A DNA stretch of 64,000 bases from assembly GCF_008932245.1 (NCBI RefSeq), contig NZ_CP034909.1, positions 2,108,001 through 2,172,000 of the forward strand, in the 5' to 3' direction. The DNA comes from Sinorhizobium alkalisoli. Lineage in GTDB: Bacteria > Pseudomonadota > Alphaproteobacteria > Rhizobiales > Rhizobiaceae. The notes under the pieces are model-generated. The model saw only the letters and a program-made list of their open reading frames with translations, ran no database searches and had not been told where the DNA came from. Positions 58,255-64,000 of this stretch are shown here, one piece after another; the stretch's first letter is position 1, and every line of letters starts with the position of its first letter. A program made the position numbers and the translations under genes.

Positions 58255-60003
58255 TCAATAAGACACAAGCAAGGCAGAACCGTCTTCTCCGAATTTCGGC
58301 TCGACGCCGAGAAGCGGTGCGGTTCGACTGATGATGTCGCGCACCATGGGTGCGGCGTTCGACCCGGCGGTCCGACCCCCACCTTCGCCGGTCTTCGGGG
58401 CATCGATGAAGGTCAGCACGATATATTGCGGATCATCGATTGGAAACGCCGCAAGGAAGGCGTTGAAGTTCTGATCGTGGGCATAGCGGCCGTTGACCAC
58501 CTTGTCGGCCGTTCCGGTCTTGCCGCCGACATTGAAGCCGGGGACGAGCGCCCGTTTGCCCGAGCCGGCAATGCCGTTCCAGCGCAGGAGATACCGCATG
58601 CTGTCGCTGGTGCTCTTCTTGACCACTACGCTTGCGAGATTGTTCGCCTCCTCTTCCGTGCGCGGCAGGAAGGTCGGCGGGATGAGCTTGCCGCCATTGA
58701 CAAGGGCGGCGCCCGCGACGGCCGTCTGCAGCGGCGTGGTCGAGACGCCGTGGCCGAAGGAGATGGTGATCGAATTGATCTTTTTCCATTCGCGCGGCTG
58801 CGTCGGCGCCTTCACCTCCGGAAGCTCCGTCGGAAGCTTCGTCAGCAGGCCCAGGCGCGTAAGGAATTCCCGCTGGCCGGGAATGCCGACGAGGTCCGCG
58901 ATCTTGGCCGTGCCGATGTTCGACGAGTACTGGAAGATTTCCGGCACGGTCAGTACGCGGCGCTTGCCGTGGAAATCCTTGATGGTGAAGCCGCCGATGC
59001 GGATCGGCGCCGACGCGTCGAAACTGTCGTTGAGCGTCACCTTGCCGGAATCGAGGCCCATGGCGATGGTGAAGGTCTTGAAAGTGGAGCCCATTTCGAA
59101 CGTGCCGTTCGACATGCGGTTCATCCAGCCCTCTTCGGCACCCTCGGCCGGATTGTTCGGGTCGTAATCCGGCACGGACGCCATCGCCAGCACTTCGCCG
59201 GTACGAACGTTGAGCACGACGGCGCCGGCCGCGATCGCCTCGTAGTTCTTCATGCCTGCCGCGATAACGTCGCGCACGATATTCTGGACGCGCAGGTCGA
59301 TCGACAGCCTGACCGGCTCAAGCTTGGCGTCGCTGGTCATGCCGATGGCCGCCAGATCGGCAAGACCCTCGTTGTCGATATAGCGTTCCATGCCGGCGAT
59401 GCCGCGATTGTCGATATTGACGTGACCGACGATGTGGGCGGCGGTCGGGCCGCCGGGATAGAAGCGGCGCTTTTCCGGGCGGAAGCCTATCCCCGGAATG
59501 CCGAGCGCCAGGATCTCGCTCTGCTGCTTCGGCGTCAATTGGCGGCGCAGCCACTGGAATCGCGAGCTGGACTTCAGCTTGTTGTAGATCTCGCGCGCAT
59601 TGAGATCGGGAAGGACGGTGGCCAGACGCTCCACAGCCTCGTCGGCATCGACGATCTTGTGCGGCTCGGCATAGAGCGAAACCGTGCGGATGTCGGTCGC
59701 CAGGATTTCTCCGTTGCGGTCGAGGAGATCGGGGCGCGAGGCCATCAGGCTGTCGGCGCGGCCTATCGAAGAAACCGTCTCGGGGCTGGCCATGCCATAT
59801 TGCACCAGGCGCCCGCCGATCACCACATAGACGATCCCGAAACTGGCAATGAGGATCGCCAGGCGACTCTTCGCCTGGCTGGCGCTCTTCTTGCGCGTCC
59901 CCTGGAATGTGACGTTGAGACCCGTCTCGGGGGCGCGATTGTTGCCCCCGGCGGAGAAGTGCGCCTTGCTTTTCAAGAGCATGATGCGGGAAAGAAAGGA
60001 CAT
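58255..60003 (-). CDS. ftsI: Penicillin-binding protein 3 (FtsI), septal transpeptidase
   Basis: A 582-residue class B penicillin-binding protein cross-linking septal peptidoglycan. One N-terminal helix (AILIASFGIVYVVIGGRLVQ, about 48-67), the pedestal domain, and the transpeptidase with SxxK as GSTFKTFT (near residue 305), SxN as YSSNIGTAK and KTG as GGKTGTADK (near residue 494). Its ATG shares one base with the ftsL stop (TGATG). The stop is followed by the RIME-bearing gap before murE. Confidence 0.96.
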   Translation of the reverse strand: MSFLSRIMLLKSKAHFSAGGNNRAPETGLNVTFQGTRKKSASQAKSRLAILIASFGIVYVVIGGRLVQYGMASPETVSSIGRADSLMASRPDLLDRNGEILATDIRTVSLYAEPHKIVDADEAVERLATVLPDLNAREIYNKLKSSSRFQWLRRQLTPKQQSEILALGIPGIGFRPEKRRFYPGGPTAAHIVGHVNIDNRGIAGMERYIDNEGLADLAAIGMTSDAKLEPVRLSIDLRVQNIVRDVIAAGMKNYEAIAAGAVVLNVRTGEVLAMASVPDYDPNNPAEGAEEGWMNRMSNGTFEMGSTFKTFTIAMGLDSGKVTLNDSFDASAPIRIGGFTIKDFHGKRRVLTVPEIFQYSSNIGTAKIADLVGIPGQREFLTRLGLLTKLPTELPEVKAPTQPREWKKINSITISFGHGVSTTPLQTAVAGAALVNGGKLIPPTFLPRTEEEANNLASVVVKKSTSDSMRYLLRWNGIAGSGKRALVPGFNVGGKTGTADKVVNGRYAHDQNFNAFLAAFPIDDPQYIVLTFIDAPKTGEGGGRTAGSNAAPMVRDIISRTAPLLGVEPKFGEDGSALLVSY

Positions 60004-60386
60004 CAGTGCGCCACCGAGCCTGTGTTGATATTATCGGCCTGAATGACCGCGGCGATCCCGTCTTCCGGCGCCGCCTCGCCTTCCGGCCGAGGCAGATCGG
60101 CCCGCAACATCGGCAACTCCTCGGGACGAGCCAGTTGCGTGGGCGGCGTCGGCGCCAGCTGCAGATCGGCGTCAAAGGCCGCGACGAGCCGTTCGAGACG
60201 GTTCGGCTGAGTCAAGAGCGCCCAATCGGCCCTGAGCAGGTCGATCGTATCCTCCTCGAGCTTGATCGCCGCATCCAGTTTGCGGACTTCTTCGCGTTTG
60301 TTCTCGGCCTGATGCTTGATCGTGTAGGTGACCGCGGCGGCGGCCGTCATGATGACGATCAGGACGATATCGAGCGTTCTCAGCAT
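60003..60386 (-). CDS. ftsL: Cell division protein FtsL
   Basis: A 127-residue bitopic protein of the FtsQLB complex: a short cytoplasmic start, one membrane helix (about 5-22, LDIVLIVIMTAAAAVTYTI) and a coiled coil (about 25-70, with LDAAIKLEEDTIDLLRADWA), then an extended Pro/Ala-rich tail. Identified by size, topology and its position between rsmH and ftsI. It starts six bases after rsmH ends. Confidence 0.88.
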   Translation of the reverse strand: MLRTLDIVLIVIMTAAAAVTYTIKHQAENKREEVRKLDAAIKLEEDTIDLLRADWALLTQPNRLERLVAAFDADLQLAPTPPTQLARPEELPMLRADLPRPEGEAAPEDGIAAVIQADNINTGSVAH

Positions 60387-60392
60387 CGTTGC

Positions 60393-61418
60393 TTAGCCCC
60401 CTAGCCTTGCAAGGCTCGCCAGTTCCGGAAGATTGAAAATGGACAGATCGCTCCCCGGCGACGGCGCCTCCGTGCGGATGCCGGCCCTGAGCTTGGCAGA
60501 TCGGGCACGCGGATTGCGGGAGGCTTCGTCATCGCTCGCCGCGATCATAGGCTTGCCGACTGGCGCGAAGGTTGCGGCACGCGCCGCCACCATTGGCAGA
60601 TGCCGCGAGCCGCCCGCCTTGCCTGCGCGATCCTGAAAGAAGGCCTTGACGATCCTGTCTTCCAGCGAATGGAAAGTGACGACGACGAGACGTCCGCCGG
60701 GTTTCAGCACACGCTCGGCGGCAAAGAGTGCGCTGGCAAGTTCACCGAGTTCGTCGTTGACGAAGATGCGTAGCGCCTGGAAGACCCGTGTCGCGGGATG
60801 AATCTTGTCCTTGGCCTTGCGCGGCACCACCGTTTCGATCAGGCCCGCAAGGTCGCGCGTCGTCTCGAAAGGCTGTTCGGCGCGGCGCTTCTCGATCGCC
60901 CGGGCGATGCGCCCGGCCTGCTTTTCTTCACCGAGGAAGCCGAAGATGCGGATGAGATCGGAAACCTTGCCGCGATTGACGACGTCGGCGGCAGTCACCC
61001 CGCTCGCCGACATACGCATGTCGAGCGGCCCTTTTTTCTGGAAGGAGAAGCCGCGCTCGGCCTCGTCGATCTGCATGGACGAGACGCCGATGTCGAGCAC
61101 AACGCCGTCGAGCCCCCCTTCCGGGGCATGCTCCGCGAGCACGGAAAACCGCGACTGCACAAGCTTGAGCCGTCCGCCGGCGGCCGCGACCAGCGCCTGT
61201 CCCGCGGCGATCGCGGTCGGATCGCGGTCGAGCGCAATCACATCCGCACCCGCATCGAGGATCGCAGAGGTGTAGCCGCCCGCGCCGAAGGTGCCGTCGA
61301 GAATGACCTTGCCGGGCGCCGCATGGAGCGCTGTCAGCACCTCGGGAAGCATGACGGGAATGTGACGAGCCGGTCCGCCATCGGCTTCAGAAGTCCTGTC
61401 GCCTAGATCCGCCACCAT
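60393..61418 (-). CDS. rsmH: 16S rRNA m4C1402 methyltransferase RsmH (MraW)
   Basis: A 341-residue S-adenosylmethionine-dependent enzyme methylating N4 of C1402 in 16S rRNA. It shows [13 protein letters not shown], the SAM-binding [41 protein letters not shown], the insertion [17 protein letters not shown] and [15 protein letters not shown]. The ATG at 61418 has GGAGAGGCGGA upstream. Second gene of the cluster, 14 bases after mraZ. Confidence 0.96.
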   Translation of the reverse strand: MVADLGDRTSEADGGPARHIPVMLPEVLTALHAAPGKVILDGTFGAGGYTSAILDAGADVIALDRDPTAIAAGQALVAAAGGRLKLVQSRFSVLAEHAPEGGLDGVVLDIGVSSMQIDEAERGFSFQKKGPLDMRMSASGVTAADVVNRGKVSDLIRIFGFLGEEKQAGRIARAIEKRRAEQPFETTRDLAGLIETVVPRKAKDKIHPATRVFQALRIFVNDELGELASALFAAERVLKPGGRLVVVTFHSLEDRIVKAFFQDRAGKAGGSRHLPMVAARAATFAPVGKPMIAASDDEASRNPRARSAKLRAGIRTEAPSPGSDLSIFNLPELASLARLGG

Positions 61419-61432
61419 TCCGCCTCTCCACA

Positions 61433-61873
61433 TTAACTGGGCCGCAACCCCCGTTGCGTGCGCCCTTCCCGGGCCTCCGCCTGCGCCCTCGCAAACGCCT
61501 GCGGCTCCCAGAGCTGAAAATGATCGCCCCGTCCGACGAAAGCCACCTCCGTCGCGATGCCGGTGAAGTCGCGGATGAAATCCGTGATCATCAGCCGGCC
61601 CTCCGGGTCGAGCTTCAAGAAGATGCCACCCCCGTGAACGAGCAGCGACATCTGGTTGGCCGCATCCGAAAACGGATCCTCGGCCGCCATCTGCCTCTCG
61701 AACCGCTCCAGAAGCTCCGGCCCGCCGACGCTGATCGCCGGGAAGACGAAATCCTGGAAACAATATAACTCCCGCACGCCCGCCTCCGAAAGCACGGCGC
61801 GGAAGGCCGAAGGCACGGAGACCCGCCCCTTGGCATCGATCCGGTTCGTAGCATGTGACAAGAAGCGGTTCAT
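61433..61873 (-). CDS. mraZ: Transcriptional regulator MraZ
   Basis: A 146-residue protein with two SpoVT/AbrB-like DNA-binding repeats ([17 protein letters not shown] near 13-29 and [19 protein letters not shown] near 86-104). MraZ forms rings and controls its own dcw operon. First gene of the cluster; four TGGGN repeats lie 177-211 bases upstream of its start. The C-terminus is a short Ala/Glu/Arg-rich tail. Confidence 0.95.
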   Translation of the reverse strand: MNRFLSHATNRIDAKGRVSVPSAFRAVLSEAGVRELYCFQDFVFPAISVGGPELLERFERQMAAEDPFSDAANQMSLLVHGGGIFLKLDPEGRLMITDFIRDFTGIATEVAFVGRGDHFQLWEPQAFARAQAEAREGRTQRGLRPS

Positions 61874-62049
61874 GACGCGAAACGGCCGCCTCCGGTTGAC
61901 GGGCCATCGTCATCGGCCCGCACGAACACACGTCTGCGCGCGCGAAAAACCCCCGCCGGACGCTTACGCATCTGCCTGAACCCTCCGAAGAAGGAGACTT
62001 CGAATTTCGCGATGGCGGGCCACGACGCGGCCCTTGCGCAGTACCATTA

Positions 62050-62084
62050 TGGGATAACATGGGACCATATGGGCGTCAATGGGA
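62050..62084 (-). promoter_or_regulatory. MraZ operator: four TGGGN repeats with 10-bp period
   Basis: Read on the plus strand: TGGGA (62050), TGGGA (62060), TGGGC (62070) and TGGGA (62080), each separated by exactly five bases. Published MraZ sites are tandem TGGGN repeats with this period. On the mraZ coding strand the units read NCCCA. Confidence 0.75.
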
Positions 62085-62129
62085 GAAGGCCGAATTCAGC
62101 CTCCTGAATGATCAAATATTGATAGGTTG

Positions 62130-62150
62130 TTAAGTTTAACAAAGGGTTAC
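62130..62150 (-). promoter_or_regulatory. Candidate dcw promoter region with TTAA motifs
   Basis: The plus strand has TTAA at 62130 and 62136 and TTAA-N7-TTAC (62136-62150), near the CtrA consensus. The minus strand reads TTGTTA-N17-ATATTT here, a passable sigma-70 promoter lying just upstream of the MraZ repeats. Low certainty. Confidence 0.35.
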
Positions 62151-62299
62151 GACGACACCCCTAGTCCATTGGAGTCCCGAGCAAATGCGGGTGCCGACAA
62201 GCACAGGAACGTGGTCGGAATCGGCTTGCGCCGCGGGCGACCCGAGGCGGGCGCCACGAGTTCCGCGGGCTCTGCGCCCGAAATGACATGGAAGAGAAA

Positions 62300-62706
62300 A
62301 TCGCCAGTTGGCCTGTAAGCCGGGTTCTGTATGGCCCCGTCTCCCGCAGGAAACGGAACGTGGCAGCCATTCATCTGGGACTGCGCTTGCGCGCAGCCTC
62401 GTGCAACCCACCCGGATGACGGGCCTGGAAACCGGCTGGGCGCTTGCGCGCCCGTGTCATCCCTATTCGGTCTTGCTCCCGGTGGGGTTTGCCGTGCCGT
62501 CCATGTCGCCATGTCCGCGGTGGGCTCTTACCCCACCCTTTCACCCTTACTCCGCGAAGCGGAGCGGTTTGCTTTCTGTGGCACTTTCCCTGGGGTCGCC
62601 CCCGCCGGACGTTATCCGGCACCGTGTTCCCGTGGAGCCCGGACTTTCCTCACCCCGCGGCCTTTCGGCGCTTGCGGGGCGCGGCTGCCCGGCCAACTGG
62701 CAGAGG
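62300..62706 (-). ncRNA. rnpB: RNase P RNA, bacterial class A
   Basis: The catalytic RNA of RNase P, which matures tRNA 5' ends. On the minus strand the 5' part has GCCAGTTGGCC (P1) and the universally conserved GAGGAAAGTCCGGGCTCC; the middle has GGGTAAGAGCCCACCGC and AAACCCCACCGGGAGCAAGA; the 3' part has ATACAGAACCCGGCTTACAG and closes P1 with GGCCAACTGGC (62313-62303). P1 pairs perfectly over 11 bp. Length about 405 bases is normal. Confidence 0.95.
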
Positions 62707-62771
62707 CTCATTAACCGAGCAAGCCGGCAAGCGCCAGAAAAATCGCGCCTCTCTGCCGCTCGATCGCCGGC

Positions 62772-63959
62772 TCACTGAAATGCGACGGCGAAATCGGTCT
62801 CGTACTCGCTTGCATTCAGACGGCCTTCCATGGCGAGCATTGCGCCAAGCCTGCCGATCTCGTCGGAGCTCTTGGCGGCCTGACCATTGCCGCCCGTCAG
62901 AACGGCGACGCGTTCGCTGGCAAAGCCGATATAGGGGTAGCCGTGTCGGGTGAACGACGTGACGCAAGGAGAAAAATGCGTTGAAACCGGCTTGAACCTC
63001 GGCATCACTTCGCTGAGCAGCCCGTCCATATGGGAGGCCGCTTCGGCGCTGCCTCCGCTGCGGAACCAGTCCCGGACCGCCGGCTCGCCCGCAAGCACCC
63101 GATCGGTCGGGTCGCCGCCGATCTTGATGTAGTGTTTGCCGTCGGCATAGGCAACGGGCGGCAGCAGGTAATAGCTTTTCTCCTGCTCCGGCGCCGCGAC
63201 GATCAGCGACGGCATGCCTTCGAAACCAGGAAGATCATCTTCGCCGACCTCGGCGAACAAGACGCTGCGCGCCTTGACGTCAAGATCGATCGGCCTCGCC
63301 AGCAAGGCCGTCGAAAGCGAAAATCCGCCGGCGGCGACGAGTACGCGCCCCGCCCGGATAGCCCGCCCATCGGCGGTGGCCACGACCACCTGCTCCACCT
63401 CTTCCGAGACCGAAACCACTTCGGAGCGGATGATCCGGGCACCCTGTCTTTCCGCTGCCTTGGTCTGGGCGCGAACCAGTGCACGCGGATTGATATATCC
63501 TGCGCCGCTTGCCTCGTGGACGCCCGCATGGCCGGCCGCGAAACGGAACCAGGGAAAGCGCTTCGCGAGTGCGCCGCCGCCGATCAGGGGCGCTTCCACG
63601 CCCAGCCTGTCGCGGGCGCGCTCGACCTTCTCGAGATAATCGAAATCGCCGCCGGGAGCCGGCGCCGCGATCAAGCAACCGCTCTCGAAATAGAAATCCA
63701 TCCCGCTCGCATCCGCGATTTCCGGATAACGATCGATCGAGCGGCGGGCAAGACGCGCCCAGACCGGGTCCGCATCGATCGTGCGGGTGATGCGGGCATT
63801 GTCGTAGTGGCTGGCGAATACGCCGCCGTGACTTGCCCAGTCCTCGGGCTCGTCAGGTCCGACGAGCGCAACGCTCGCGCCGGCGAGGCTGAGGTGACGC
63901 GCCGCCGCCGCTCCCATCATGCCTTTGCCGACCACAACGAAATCAAAGCTTTCCGACAT
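62772..63959 (-). CDS. FAD-dependent oxidoreductase (DAO family)
   Basis: A 395-residue flavoprotein of the D-amino acid/sarcosine oxidase family. N-terminal FAD fold FVVVGKGMMGAAAARHLS (GxGxxG), the DAO-type GRVLVAAGGFSLSTALL, and the C-terminal GYPYIGFASERVAVLTGGNG that closes around the flavin. The late motif RHGYPYIG replaces the usual TPDxxP(L/I)IG of relatives. Substrate (a secondary or tertiary amine or D-amino acid) is not decided. The ATG at 63959 has GGGGAA upstream; an extension of 12 codons is possible and would reach the window edge region. Confidence 0.85.
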   Translation of the reverse strand: MSESFDFVVVGKGMMGAAAARHLSLAGASVALVGPDEPEDWASHGGVFASHYDNARITRTIDADPVWARLARRSIDRYPEIADASGMDFYFESGCLIAAPAPGGDFDYLEKVERARDRLGVEAPLIGGGALAKRFPWFRFAAGHAGVHEASGAGYINPRALVRAQTKAAERQGARIIRSEVVSVSEEVEQVVVATADGRAIRAGRVLVAAGGFSLSTALLARPIDLDVKARSVLFAEVGEDDLPGFEGMPSLIVAAPEQEKSYYLLPPVAYADGKHYIKIGGDPTDRVLAGEPAVRDWFRSGGSAEAASHMDGLLSEVMPRFKPVSTHFSPCVTSFTRHGYPYIGFASERVAVLTGGNGQAAKSSDEIGRLGAMLAMEGRLNASEYETDFAVAFQ

Positions 63960-64000
63960 GCATTTCCCCGATCTGCTTGCCTGCGGGAATAGCACGTGGA

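Noticed and set aside
62308..62778. Long plus-strand reading frames over the RNase P RNA gene
   Set aside because: They are open frames antisense to rnpB, a frequent source of false proteins; the RNA gene explains the conservation.

Overview
The window is chromosomal DNA of an alphaproteobacterium of the Rhizobiaceae, most likely Sinorhizobium/Ensifer. This rests on the protein sequences (FtsZ with a long Gln/Pro-rich linker, alphaproteobacterial SspB, RsmH, MraZ), on a class-A RNase P RNA of alphaproteobacterial type, and on several copies of RIME-like palindromic repeats that are typical of rhizobial intergenic DNA. GC content is high throughout and nothing looks plasmid- or phage-borne. 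No rRNA, tRNA, IS element, CRISPR array or origin was seen.

Bases 1-31 kb hold housekeeping and metabolic genes: the 3' end of sspB, a DUF4169 gene, a ribbon-helix-helix gene, an AsmA-like giant protein co-oriented with an FAD-linked D-lactate/glycolate-type dehydrogenase, a DUF1772 membrane protein, an RND efflux pair (adaptor and permease), a frameshifted Tat-exported cyclase-family gene, an AhpD-like protein, a UvrD-type helicase, a GNAT acetyltransferase, a membrane diguanylate cyclase, creA, two paralogous small secreted proteins with PTGS-type repeats, an mcp-cheW chemotaxis operon, a SCO1-like copper chaperone, prmA, an aminopeptidase P, azlCD and panBC. Between prmA and the aminopeptidase gene the minus strand carries a candidate small RNA with two hairpins whose loops expose anti-Shine-Dalgarno CCUCCUCC motifs, followed by a UUCG hairpin and an intrinsic terminator; it resembles the alpha-r14/cuckoo sRNA family.

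Bases 31.5-35.8 kb are the most accessory-like part: a large UPF1-like helicase gene broken by both a stop codon and a frameshift, then a vapBC toxin-antitoxin operon with a clear three-half-site operator.

From 35.8 to 62 kb, all on the minus strand, lies the division and cell wall (dcw) cluster with its alphaproteobacterial extension. In transcription order it is mraZ, rsmH, ftsL, ftsI, (RIME element), murE, murF, mraY, murD, ftsW, murG, murC, murB, ddlB, ftsQ, ftsA, ftsZ, lpxC, bamD, recN, ligA. The genes are tightly packed with many ATGA/TGATG/TTGA overlaps. Together they make the cytoplasmic and lipid-linked peptidoglycan precursors, build the divisome, commit lipid A synthesis and assemble outer membrane proteins. 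Upstream of mraZ there are four exact 10-bp-spaced TGGGN repeats, the expected MraZ self-binding operator. Beyond it are rnpB and an FAD-dependent oxidoreductase gene.
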